DNA of 64,000 nt from Edaphobacter sp. 4G125 (GTDB taxonomy: Bacteria > Acidobacteriota > Terriglobia > Terriglobales > Acidobacteriaceae), in assembly GCF_014274685.1 (NCBI RefSeq), contig NZ_CP060393.1, positions 1,237,501-1,301,500 on the forward strand, read 5' to 3'. The position numbers and the translations under genes are program-made. The notes under the pieces were generated by a model, which ran no database searches, was not told where the DNA came from, and was given only the letters and a program-made list of their open reading frames with translations. Below, piece after piece: positions 17,591 to 25,226 of the stretch (position 1 is the first letter of the stretch; each line of letters opens with the position of its first letter).

Positions 17591-18829
17591 ATGAAATTAA
17601 TTTATTGTCTGTTTGCGGTTAGCTTGATTGCAGCAAGGACGGTCACTGCGGAGTCCTTCTGGATTGGTACATGGGCAGCAGCACCACTTCGTGCTGAACA
17701 AGCGCATGTTGATAAAGTCAGGATAGGAGAAGCAGAAAGGACTATCCGACAGACCATTCGCATCTCGCAAGGCGGTTCTGAGGTACGCATCTCTTTTACG
17801 AATGAATTTGGCCTTCTCCCGTTACAAATCAAGAACGTCCATGTTGCCATTCAGAAATCGAAAGACACTATCGATCCAGCATCAGATCATGCCGTGACGT
17901 TCGATAACCTTACGAATATTACGATCGCCCCAGGAGGTTATGTAACGAGTGACCCGATCAAGATGACTGCACCACCATTAAGCAGCCTTGAAGTAAGTGT
18001 CGTATTGCCCGAACAGAAAATTGATGGGATCACATTCCACGGCACAGCAGTTTCCAGCACATACATAGCCACTGGCGATCACGCTCAAGATCCATCGATT
18101 CCTGTTGCGGAGGTAACTCATTCCTGGTATTTCCTGAAGAACATCCAGGTGAAAAAGGAAAAGGGTTCTGCAGCGATTGTCGCAATCGGCGATTCGATAA
18201 CAGATGGATCGTTCTCTGAATATGACGTGAACCATCGGTGGACTGATCGCTTGGCGGAGCGCTTGGTACACAATCGAGGGACAAAACATCTATCTGTTAT
18301 GAATGCGGGCATTGGAGGAAACCGCCTACTACATAACTACATAGGCCAACGAGCGTTGGATCGATTTGATCGAGATGTATTATCGGCACCGGGCGTGAAG
18401 TACATCGTGCTGTTAGAAGGTATCAACGATATTGGCTTCACAGGCAAGCCGCGTGGAAAAGGGGATCAGATTACCATCGAAGAGCTTATTGCAGCAATGA
18501 AACAACTTATAGATCGAGCTCATGCAAAAGGGTTGGAAATTTTTGGAGCTACGCTGACTCCATATGAGGGCGCTCGCTACTCTACACCCGAAGGTGAACA
18601 GATGCGCCAGACCATGAATGCATTCATTCGCAAATCGGGTAATTTCGACGGTGTTATCGATTTCGATAAGGCGGTTCGCGACCCGGGCAATTCGACGGCA
18701 CTGTTTGCAAAATATGATCACGGTGATCATTTGCATCCTTCCGATGCTGGCTACATAGCCATGGGAGATGCAATAGATCTGTCGCTCTTTTCAGTGAATC
18801 CGCAAAAAGCAAACAAGTCGGGTGATTGA
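17591..18829 (+). CDS. Secreted SGNH/GDSL-family hydrolase
   Basis: The 412-residue protein starts with a signal peptide ('MKLIYCLFAVSLIAARTVTA'), followed by a beta-rich N-terminal region (about 22-190) and an SGNH hydrolase domain. Block I is 'VAIGDSITDGSFS' with the catalytic Ser, block III is 'VLLEGINDIGFTG' with Gly and Asn, and block V is 'HGDHLHPSDAGYIAMG' with Asp and His. This architecture is common in bacterial carbohydrate or lipid esterases acting in the periplasm or outside the cell. It is 95 bases after the phosphodiesterase. The base composition is lower in GC than its left neighbours. The substrate is unknown. Confidence 0.85.
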   Translation: MKLIYCLFAVSLIAARTVTAESFWIGTWAAAPLRAEQAHVDKVRIGEAERTIRQTIRISQGGSEVRISFTNEFGLLPLQIKNVHVAIQKSKDTIDPASDHAVTFDNLTNITIAPGGYVTSDPIKMTAPPLSSLEVSVVLPEQKIDGITFHGTAVSSTYIATGDHAQDPSIPVAEVTHSWYFLKNIQVKKEKGSAAIVAIGDSITDGSFSEYDVNHRWTDRLAERLVHNRGTKHLSVMNAGIGGNRLLHNYIGQRALDRFDRDVLSAPGVKYIVLLEGINDIGFTGKPRGKGDQITIEELIAAMKQLIDRAHAKGLEIFGATLTPYEGARYSTPEGEQMRQTMNAFIRKSGNFDGVIDFDKAVRDPGNSTALFAKYDHGDHLHPSDAGYIAMGDAIDLSLFSVNPQKANKSGD

Positions 18830-19116
18830 CATCCTGGGCGCCAATGTTTAGAGCAGTTTCAAGTGAGAACCTTCTCGAACAGATACTCTCCTCGTGCGCG
18901 CAGGACATTGGGAATTATATGGCGCCGTCATTGCCGCATTAATTCGAGCTCCGACGCAACAAAAACTGCCGCGAAAGGCCGATGACCTCTTCAGCGCAAT
19001 ATCCCGCACTACCTGGGACGATGGTCTGTCATACAAGGGGCGAAGTCCGTTCCCAAAAAAACGAATCCATTAGCTGCAACCTTCGGGACGGCTTACCCAG
19101 GTCGTTTAATATCTAG
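18830..19116. other. Gene-free stretch after the SGNH hydrolase
   Basis: Nothing recognisable on either strand; short frames only. Confidence 0.4.
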
Positions 19117-19422
19117 CCCAATCAGGGATCGCAGAAGGACTACGGCTATGAGTTTGCATCAACCTCCGCGCGGGAAGTCCGAGACATCGTCTCCGACAAG
19201 CGGCAGCGATGGTTTCGATTCGATACGAACACCCGTGTAACTCTTCCAGTGTCCGATCTCCCCAAAATAGGCTACGGGGATGCCAGAACAGATTTTCTGA
19301 GGCTGGGGAGGGAAATGCAAGATGCATCGGATCAAATACAGCAATCTGCAGTCCCACTTATTAAGGTCCTGCAGGCCGTGGCTGGAGCGGTGTCCAACAG
19401 AGTGCCAACGCGACATCTATAG
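19117..19422 (+). pseudogene. Start-less reading frame, fragment of an unknown protein
   Basis: An open frame of about 101 codons bounded by a TAG at 19114-19116 and a TAG at 19420-19422 reads like genuine protein: 'DYGYEFASTSAREVRDIVSD', 'RWFRFDTNTRVTLPVSDLP', 'DARTDFLRLGREMQDASDQ'. It has no start codon near its beginning, so it looks like a piece of a longer, decayed gene. I do not recognise the family. Confidence 0.35.
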
Positions 19423-19487
19423 AGAAGGCGGTCATTAAGTGCGCCAGCATAGGAGTTAGTGGCGTGCAGGGAGGCCCGCCAAAGTAC

Positions 19488-19694
19488 TTATTTCTTCGTC
19501 GCAGTTTGCATAACTGGTCCCCCAGCAAAAAAGCGATTTTTGAATAGGCTGGCGTCGCCATTCTGAGACCGTGCATCTCGCACATTCCAATAGGCTTGGA
19601 AAATCATTTCATCAGCAAGGTAGCTCACGACCAATACACGACCACATCGAAGAGGCACCATATTACTCAAAACAGGGTAGTTATAAAGAAACAT
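19488..19694 (-). CDS. Small hypothetical protein or fragment near the island junction
   Basis: A 68-codon minus-strand frame ('LSNMVPLRCGRVLVVSYLA', 'FQAYWNVRDARSQNGDASL') starts at an ATG at 19694 and stops at 19488. It has no clear ribosome-binding site and no recognised family. Composition is protein-like, but it lies in a decayed junction region and may be a remnant. Confidence 0.25.
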   Translation of the reverse strand: MFLYNYPVLSNMVPLRCGRVLVVSYLADEMIFQAYWNVRDARSQNGDASLFKNRFFAGGPVMQTATKK

Positions 19695-19752
19695 GAAAGC
19701 CTACCGAACAGGGAGGCTTATGATTGGTTTCTTGTAAGCTATTGATTCTAAA

Positions 19753-19800
19753 TGGTGGCCAGAGACGGGATCGAACCGCCGACGCCGGCCTTTTCAGGGC
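19753..19800 (-). repeat. tRNA-Phe 3' fragment, direct repeat B (junction of islands 1 and 2)
   Basis: The same 48 bases as at 40157-40204, again without the 5' part of the tRNA. Identity with the intact locus extends 11 bases further to the left (from 19742), and a degenerate version of the tRNA terminator hairpin lies at about 19696-19720. This means that the right end of island 1 and the right end of island 2 are related, as expected for two elements that used the same attachment site one after the other. Confidence 0.85.
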
Positions 19801-19917
19801 TCGCCTCCCAATTTGCTAAGCGGTTTAGAATCAACATAAATACTTCAGAATGAGAGGATTGCAAGGACTAAAGATGTAGTACTGAGTGGCATAGATAGGT
19901 GCCTTTTGGTACGCAAA

Positions 19918-19936
19918 ATGTGTCCTATATGTGTCC
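19918..19936 (+). promoter_or_regulatory. Paired TGTGTCC repeats, candidate integrase arm site (left end of island 2)
   Basis: The 19-base string ATGTGTCCTATATGTGTCC holds two TGTGTCC copies 11 bases apart. An exact copy in the same orientation is at 39956-39974 near the other end of the island. Paired direct repeats at both ends, just inside the attachment-site core, match arm-type sites of tyrosine recombinases. The role is inferred. Confidence 0.5.
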
Positions 19937-20098
19937 GAAACTTTTAAGTGTGGCTTGGGCACCTCTTGGTGTTGTCTTGACGATTATCGCATCGGCCCTC
20001 CGATGGAGGGCGGATGCGATAGTTCCTTGTTCCTCTCTCGAACTTGCCTGAAGCGTGTACGGCCTTCCCGCTCTCCACTACCTATTACAACTTTCCGA

Positions 20099-20126
20099 AT
20101 TACATTATGTGTAATTCATGTATACT
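20099..20126 (+). promoter_or_regulatory. Operator (inverted repeat) and -10 element of the toxin-antitoxin operon
   Basis: ATTACA-N5-TGTAAT at 20099-20115 is a perfect six-base inverted repeat, followed by a -10-like TATACT at 20121-20126. It is about 33 bases before the toxin gene. HigA-type antitoxins repress their own operon through such sites. Confidence 0.5.
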
Positions 20127-20158
20127 GAAATAGGAAGCTAAAGAGAGGCTGCACTTGC

Positions 20159-20455
20159 ATGGATGTTCGTTTCAAAGATCCAAAGCTCGATCGGCTGGAG
20201 ACGGATCCGACCTACGATGCCGGTTTCTCCCAAGCGATCGTGACGGCGTACCGGAGCAGGATGCAGGTCATCCGGGCAGCTTCGGACGAACGGGTCTTTT
20301 ACAGCTTGAAGTCTTTGCATTTTGAAAAATTGAAGGGCAATCGCAGCTCCCAGCATTCGATGAGGTTGAACAAGCAGTGGCGTTTGATTATCGAGTTTGA
20401 AGGAGTAGCGCCCAACAAGCTCGTCGCGGTGATAAGCATCGAAGACTACCACTGA
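20159..20455 (+). CDS. higB: HigB-type (RelE superfamily) toxin
   Basis: The 98-residue protein has the typical HigB features: a short RelE fold with 'MQVIRAASDERVFYSLKSLH' and the ending 'RLNKQWRLIIEFEG', where the conserved 'R-L-N-x-Q-W-R' segment precedes the catalytic C-terminal strands. HigB toxins are ribosome-dependent mRNA endonucleases. The ATG at 20159 is preceded by an AGAGAGG ribosome-binding site. The antitoxin gene follows 17 bases later, giving the toxin-first order that is typical of higBA. An inverted repeat lies in the promoter. The assignment as a functional pair is well supported by context. Confidence 0.88.
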   Translation: MDVRFKDPKLDRLETDPTYDAGFSQAIVTAYRSRMQVIRAASDERVFYSLKSLHFEKLKGNRSSQHSMRLNKQWRLIIEFEGVAPNKLVAVISIEDYH

Positions 20456-20472
20456 ATGAAGCGAAAGAGGTG

Positions 20473-21630
20473 ATGATCGTGGAGGTAATGGACAGAACTC
20501 CGGCTGAGGTATTTCCTCCGGGTGAGTTCATTCGGGAGGAGATTGAAGCGCGTGGATGGAGCCAGGTAGAACTTGCAGAGATTCTCGGGCGTCCTCCCCG
20601 CTTAGTAAGTGAACTGATTGCCGGCAAGCGGGCAATCACGCCGGAAACGGCGAAGGGATTGGGAGAGGCTTTCAATACCGGAGCACAGTTCTGGATGAAC
20701 CTGGAAAGTTCGTACCGGCTTGCTCAGGTTAAGCAGGACAGCAGCAATTCAGTAGCGCGACGAGCGAAGCTGTACGAAAAAGCTCCGGTAAAAGAGATGA
20801 TGCGGCGGTACTGGATTCAGCCGACCGAGAACATCGACGTTCTGGAGAAGAGTGTGATGGACTTCCTGCATATCAAATCTCTTGATGACCAACCGCAGTT
20901 GTTGCCTCACGCAGCACGGAAGTCCACTTCTTACATCGAACACACTCCTGCGGAGCAGGCGTGGCTCTTTCGTGCGCGACAACTCGCGCAGGCAGTGGAT
21001 GTGAAGTCGTTCTCGGAGGCGTCCTTCACCACTGCTCTTGCACGGCTCAAAACCCTGTTGCGTGATCCTGAAGACGTGCGCCAGGTACCACGAGTCTTGG
21101 CCGATGCAGGCGTTCGGTTTCTGGTCGTTGAGACATTGCCACAAACCCGAATAGATGGCGCGTGTCTCTGGCTGAATGACAAATCCCCGGTAATCGCAGT
21201 GTCACTACGGTTTGATCGCATCGATGGATTCTGGCATACGCTTTTGCACGAGTGCGCACATGTGAAACATAAAGATGGCCTGGAAGCTGGAGGTCTACTC
21301 GACTTGGATCTAGTAGGAGAAGGCTCTGGCACCGGCGAAGAAAAACCTGCAATTGAAAAGCGCGCTGATGACTTCGCTGCTAACTTCTCGATTCAGAAAA
21401 GCGACCTCGACAATTTCATTTTGAGAGTTCGGCCGCTCTTCTCGAAGACGAAGATTCAAGGCTTATCAGCTCGGCTGAATGTTCATCAAGGTATAGTCGT
21501 CGGCCAACTCCAACATCGCAAAGCAATCCCATATTCGCATAGTCGGGAAATGCTAGCGAAGGTACGACACATCGTGACCGAAGCAGCACTGACGGATGGG
21601 TTTGGCAGTTTTTTGACAACAGCGGTTTGA
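20473..21630 (+). CDS. higA: HigA-type antitoxin fused to an ImmA/IrrE metallopeptidase domain
   Basis: The protein (about 385 residues; GTG 20470, ATG 20473 and ATG 20488 are possible starts) begins with a HigA-type helix-turn-helix ('PGEFIREEIEARGWSQVELA', 'NTGAQFWMNLESSYRLA', about residues 15-85). A spacer follows, and then an ImmA/IrrE domain with the zinc motif 'LLHECAHVKH' (HExxH) near residue 260. Ordinary HigA is about 100 residues, so this is the long form. The first part neutralises HigB and represses the promoter; the peptidase part may cleave a repressor or antitoxin under stress (known for ImmA, inferred here). It is followed within 25 bases by a small conserved gene. Confidence 0.85.
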   Translation: MIVEVMDRTPAEVFPPGEFIREEIEARGWSQVELAEILGRPPRLVSELIAGKRAITPETAKGLGEAFNTGAQFWMNLESSYRLAQVKQDSSNSVARRAKLYEKAPVKEMMRRYWIQPTENIDVLEKSVMDFLHIKSLDDQPQLLPHAARKSTSYIEHTPAEQAWLFRARQLAQAVDVKSFSEASFTTALARLKTLLRDPEDVRQVPRVLADAGVRFLVVETLPQTRIDGACLWLNDKSPVIAVSLRFDRIDGFWHTLLHECAHVKHKDGLEAGGLLDLDLVGEGSGTGEEKPAIEKRADDFAANFSIQKSDLDNFILRVRPLFSKTKIQGLSARLNVHQGIVVGQLQHRKAIPYSHSREMLAKVRHIVTEAALTDGFGSFLTTAV

Positions 21631-21651
21631 TCTCAAACTGTGAGGAACGAT

Positions 21652-22116
21652 ATGTCCTATAACGAACAGCTCCAGCGAATTGTGAAGAAGTATGAGGACG
21701 CAGGAAATCCTCTTCCAGCCACTGCACACGATATTGCAATTTGGGCCATTGAGCAGGGCCTATGGCAACCGCAGCGTTCGACTGTCGTGGATCGCTGCGC
21801 GGAGGAGATCGCTCGCGCAATGCGCGAAGAGCATATCACCGATCCTCAAGGTCGTCGCGTCCGCGTGAAGCATGTTGCGACAGTGGAACGAAACGGAAGG
21901 CAGGCGGCGTTTTGGGCGGATATGCGCACGGCGCCGCGCGAGCACATGGAAATCGCGTTCCAGCAACGCCGGCAGCAGATTGTCGGGGACTGTCGACAAT
22001 TGAAATGGGATGTGGATAGCTACAACCAGAACCACAATGACGGCGAGTCACTTCAGATGGTTTTTGACTTCACACTCGATTTGGAGGAAATTGAGGCGCT
22101 TGCTGCCATTGCCTGA
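21652..22116 (+). CDS. Hypothetical protein downstream of the HigBA-ImmA operon
   Basis: The 154-residue protein (start ATG at 21652; GTG at 21640 is an alternative) has the N-terminal segment 'YNEQLQRIVKKYEDAGNPLP' and a central part rich in Arg and Gln. I do not recognise a named domain. No signal peptide or membrane segment is present, so it should be cytoplasmic. It starts 21 bases after the HigA-ImmA stop, which places it in the same operon. A partner role in the toxin-antitoxin module is possible but not shown. Confidence 0.6.
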   Translation: MSYNEQLQRIVKKYEDAGNPLPATAHDIAIWAIEQGLWQPQRSTVVDRCAEEIARAMREEHITDPQGRRVRVKHVATVERNGRQAAFWADMRTAPREHMEIAFQQRRQQIVGDCRQLKWDVDSYNQNHNDGESLQMVFDFTLDLEEIEALAAIA

Positions 22117-22161
22117 TTTGAGGCTTACTTGCGTAGCTACATTTTTTGAAGGAGGAACGAA

Positions 22162-22374
22162 ATGAAAGAACCCGGACTGGATAATCGACATCGCGATAAG
22201 AATCCGCCTAAGGCCGGCGAGATTCAGCAAAAGCGCAGTGACACACTGAATAAAAACCTGCCGAAGCCAATTCCGCAGTTTTCACCCAATGCGAAGCTTG
22301 GAACCATGCGCGTGGAAACAGGTAAAACAAGCGTGGAGGCAGTTCGAAGAGCGGCCAAACGATTGCGGCCATAA
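22162..22374 (+). CDS. Small conserved-looking protein (MKEPGLDNRHRDK type)
   Basis: A 70-residue basic protein with a good GGAGGA ribosome-binding site 6-7 bases before the ATG. Its start, 'MKEPGLDNRHRDKN', is a motif that I recall from small uncharacterised proteins found in many bacteria, often close to toxin-antitoxin genes. The C-terminal half differs from those and ends in a basic helix ('TSVEAVRRAAKRLRP'). The function is unknown. It closes the operon begun by the toxin gene. Confidence 0.55.
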   Translation: MKEPGLDNRHRDKNPPKAGEIQQKRSDTLNKNLPKPIPQFSPNAKLGTMRVETGKTSVEAVRRAAKRLRP

Positions 22375-22409
22375 CGCTCGCTCGTCCCGTGGTCAAGCAA
22401 TCGACCATT

Positions 22410-22556
22410 TCAATAATCAATTGATTCTTCTGAGGCTGAACTCCAAAGCATTCCCGGAACGGTCTCGGTGATTTGCCGATGGTTGAGTTCTCGTTCCCGC
22501 AACGCTTTCTCGGCCAGATTACGATCCTCATTGCGGTTCAACGGACCTTGACTACC
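22410..22556 (-). pseudogene. PAS-containing sensor kinase fragment
   Basis: The minus-strand frame contains 'LAEKALRERELNHRQITETV' and 'PGMLWSSA', the start of a PAS domain as found in sensor histidine kinases ('LRESE..FR.I.E..PG..W'). Only about 45 codons remain and neither end is intact, so it is a relic. Confidence 0.45.
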
Positions 22557-22633
22557 AGAGCTTCTCGAACGGCGAGGATGACACGATTTATGAAGTAACG
22601 TGCAAAGAGTGTGGACACCGGACCACATCCTAA
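22487..22633 (+). pseudogene. Zinc-ribbon-like protein fragment
   Basis: A start-less plus-strand frame ends at TAA 22631-22633 and reads 'DPHCGSTDLDYQSFSNGEDD' followed by 'YEVTCKECGHRTTS'. The HCGS and CKECG segments look like two halves of a C4 zinc ribbon, although the first Cys of the first pair is replaced by Asp. It overlaps the PAS fragment on the other strand. It is probably a remnant. Confidence 0.3.
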
Positions 22634-22706
22634 CGATGGGATGGCTCAGACTTGCGCGCCTCTCATCAACGCGGAGAAGCTGATCGCCGGATATAAGCTC
22701 TGAGTT

Positions 22707-23729
22707 CTACGGTAATTTGGTTTGGGATTCTTCTTCTGACGAAGTGTCAGCAAGCCGGTGCTTTCCTCTCGGCAGGAAGAAATTGGCGCGAATCAGGGCA
22801 ATTGCAGGCTGAATCTTCTTAGAACCGTTGCTTTCTTTGATCGAGAACTCGCGATTTTCGTGGAGCAATTCGTGCAGTGCCAACGCCGTCTCCAGCGTAT
22901 TCAGAAGCCGCACGATTTCGGTCTTCGTGTTGGGCGGTTCGGTTCTTCCGTGTTGAACGCCATGCCGGGAGAGACCAGCAGAATCAGGAATGTTTAAGGG
23001 CAGATTCCCCCAGAGCAGCTTCACGACCTTGAGCAGGGACAGCCAGATCGCGGCGCAGAAAAGATCTTCCTGCGCTTTCTCGGCGATCACACCCTTAGCC
23101 CGAAGTGTCTTCGGGACATCTGTAGACGCGTGGAGAGATTCTGGGTTCAGGGTCTGTATGACCCTCTCTAGCATCGCAATAAGATTCGGAACAGCGATGG
23201 CGTAGTCTGCTCGCCGTATAGCTCGGAAACATTGCGGCAGCACAGTCTGAAACTCCGAAAGATGCGGATCGGTACAGAGCCGCGCTTCCATTTGCGACCA
23301 ATCGGAATCCATTGAGTCGAATCGTTGGACCAGATAGGCCGCGGCAGCTTCACCATCTGGTGAGCGAAGAAAATCGATGAGTTCCGAAACCGTGAGTTCG
23401 GTAGGGACAGTCCAGCCACAATCAGCCAGCCGCTCCACCTCTCCAAGCATCTCCGCGAACCGTTGGGAGGCCTCGTCCATTTCGACGAGGAAAGTACCTA
23501 CCTTCGCTCCCACTTCTTGGACCGCTTGGCCAACACGTAGGAACGTTTCGCGGTTATCTTCAACCCAAGTAAACCAAGCGTGGCGAACCATTTCGATCTG
23601 CTGAAACAATGGCTGGAGATAAGGAGCAAGAACGGTTTCCAATTCTGATGGCGGAAGATTAGCAGCCTTGCGGAGCTCGGCATCAATTTGCGCCTTCAAC
23701 TCTGCTCCGAGATTTCGTTGCTCATTCAT
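22707..23729 (-). CDS. HEPN-like protein of unknown function
   Basis: The frame is open to 23858, but the ATG at 23729 gives a natural start ('MNEQRNLGAELKAQ') and a 340-residue protein. It is helical and has no signal peptide. Near residues 254-261 is 'SRHGVQHGR', an R-x4-H arrangement resembling the (N/S)RHx(V/I)xHG motif of HEPN RNase-like domains in abortive-infection and related proteins. The segment 'RRADYAIAVPNLIAMLERVI' before it also fits such proteins. HEPN proteins often cut RNA during phage infection. Its neighbourhood (HigBA, AbiU2-like, PIN) supports a defence role. The family call is tentative. Confidence 0.55.
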   Translation of the reverse strand: MNEQRNLGAELKAQIDAELRKAANLPPSELETVLAPYLQPLFQQIEMVRHAWFTWVEDNRETFLRVGQAVQEVGAKVGTFLVEMDEASQRFAEMLGEVERLADCGWTVPTELTVSELIDFLRSPDGEAAAAYLVQRFDSMDSDWSQMEARLCTDPHLSEFQTVLPQCFRAIRRADYAIAVPNLIAMLERVIQTLNPESLHASTDVPKTLRAKGVIAEKAQEDLFCAAIWLSLLKVVKLLWGNLPLNIPDSAGLSRHGVQHGRTEPPNTKTEIVRLLNTLETALALHELLHENREFSIKESNGSKKIQPAIALIRANFFLPRGKHRLADTSSEEESQTKLP

Positions 23730-23934
23730 TCTGATACCAACTATTGCTGTGATTCCACTGCTCGATCGTGCTTCGATTCTCTTATAGAACAGCAGGGGGC
23801 GCCACCTAACCAAAGCTGCACCGGCCAACTCGAACCCGGCGTTCGCCCGACGCGGCACCCCAAAGATCCCCTAATCGCCCAGCATGCCCCTCCCATGTCG
23901 TGGCTTGCTCTGCCCAGCACACGCCGCGCGGCCC

Positions 23935-24669
23935 TTATAACTCACGGCCAGCGACGTCCCTAACCACGTCGCGCAAAAAGCGTCTCGGCGTCAGGTCGAG
24001 TGCCTTCGTGCCGCGCATGCCCACCCTAGGCCTCATCCCGTTGTCGTAGAAAAAGCGCAGTCCACCCATTAATTGGCGTAACGTGTCGAGGGTCTCCCCA
24101 AGCTCCACCCTGTTCGTCTGTTCAAACATTGCGCGGGCGTCAATCCCAGCGGGCCGGTGCCCGTAGTAGGAGTTTCTGATAGGTGAGTAGATTGTCTCGA
24201 TTCGGCGTAGATGGCTTGAGACCTCCGTCTTCAAGAACCGGAAATCTGTACCGCTGCCGGGGATCCAAGCGCTTGCCAATAAATGACTCGTAAGACTGTC
24301 CGTTAGGCCTCGCTTCGCAAGCCTCCGCCCCAAAGCGTCCGTTGAGAAGAATTCGGGATGGTTCATTGCGCCATTAAGTACGCGCGTAACATTGACGGTA
24401 TCGGACGAATTGTCGCAAAGCCTGCCCAAGCCCATAAACATTGACTCTTGCAGGCAAGCCCGAAAGACGTTCCAGAACAACGGCGTTTTATTGAACGCTG
24501 CGAGCGCGATCTCGCTTTCATTGCTGAGTCGGAAGAGTTCCTCAAGGAAATTGAATACGTCGAGAACATGGGTCAGTTGATTGTCTATGTGCTCCAACTC
24601 CCTAATCCAATCTGCTTCGGTTAGTTCCCTAATTGGATTCAGCTTTCCTAAATTCTTCCTATTTCCCAT
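23935..24669 (-). CDS. AbiU2-like HEPN domain protein
   Basis: The ATG at 24669 (244 residues) has a GAGG ribosome-binding site about 9 bases upstream and is preferred over the upstream ATG at 24720, which overlaps the PIN gene. The helical protein has 'LFWNVFRACLQESMFMGLGR' and 'YSPIRNSYYGHRPAG', where R-N-x4-H is the HEPN catalytic motif in the AbiU2 arrangement. AbiU proteins act in abortive infection against phages; HEPN domains usually cleave RNA. It follows the PIN gene by 47 bases and the XRE-ImmA gene, and is probably the third gene of that minus-strand operon. Confidence 0.65.
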   Translation of the reverse strand: MGNRKNLGKLNPIRELTEADWIRELEHIDNQLTHVLDVFNFLEELFRLSNESEIALAAFNKTPLFWNVFRACLQESMFMGLGRLCDNSSDTVNVTRVLNGAMNHPEFFSTDALGRRLAKRGLTDSLTSHLLASAWIPGSGTDFRFLKTEVSSHLRRIETIYSPIRNSYYGHRPAGIDARAMFEQTNRVELGETLDTLRQLMGGLRFFYDNGMRPRVGMRGTKALDLTPRRFLRDVVRDVAGREL

Positions 24670-24716
24670 TCCAAAATCCTCTTGTCTGTGGACCTGGCTT
24701 GGCCAACTGCGGTTTG

Positions 24717-25226
24717 TCACTTAAGCGTCTGATAGCGTCGAATATATCCAGCCAGCTCTTTTTTCGGCAGCCGGACTGCCGGGTCTGCCGCAAGTTGTGA
24801 GAGTGCCTTGTGGAGCTGTGCCGCCGAAGAGAGCTTGCCTTCGAAGAGTTGATCACAGACCCAGAGCACGCCGTGCACTTCGATACGGCTGCTCTCCGCC
24901 AGCGACCGAAGCTCTAAATCTCCAGTGAGCAAGATACAGCCGGAGTGTGTCTCGGCGAGAGCAAACGCGAATCCATCGTGAATGCTGAGGCGTGGCCGAG
25001 CACGAATGACATCGCGCGCCCGAGAGACCTGCGGTCCCGGCAGGTCCACTACTTTCAGGCCCGCCTCAAACAGAACTTTCTTCTCTCTTGCGGTGAAGCT
25101 TAGAAGCTCTTCTTCGAATAGAGTGTTGGGGATGAGAATCTCGAACGGCAGGCGGAGAAAGCCCGCCAGCAGAGCGGCCTTGCGCAGATCAATGAGGCAG
25201 CTGGTGTCACTGATGATGATCCGCAT
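24717..25226 (-). CDS. PIN-domain ribonuclease, toxin of an XRE-ImmA/PIN pair
   Basis: The 169-residue protein has the PIN core: 'IISDTSCLIDLRKAALLAG' with the first Asp (residue 7), a Glu pair in 'LFEEELLSF' (about 38-40), 'LSIHDGFAFALAETHSG' and 'LLTGDLELRSLAESS' with the later Asp residues. PIN domains are Mg-dependent RNases. The start overlaps the end of the XRE-ImmA gene by 20 bases, showing translational coupling. PIN proteins coupled to an ImmA/IrrE-XRE partner are a recurrent toxin-antitoxin arrangement, so this is likely the toxin. Confidence 0.8.
   Translation of the reverse strand: MRIIISDTSCLIDLRKAALLAGFLRLPFEILIPNTLFEEELLSFTAREKKVLFEAGLKVVDLPGPQVSRARDVIRARPRLSIHDGFAFALAETHSGCILLTGDLELRSLAESSRIEVHGVLWVCDQLFEGKLSSAAQLHKALSQLAADPAVRLPKKELAGYIRRYQTLK

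Larger units (their letters stand above)
19801..20158. other. Left arm of island 2 and promoter region of the HigB gene
   Basis: No gene. It contains a paired TGTGTCC site at 19918-19936 and an inverted repeat plus -10 element just before the toxin gene, listed separately. Confidence 0.5.
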
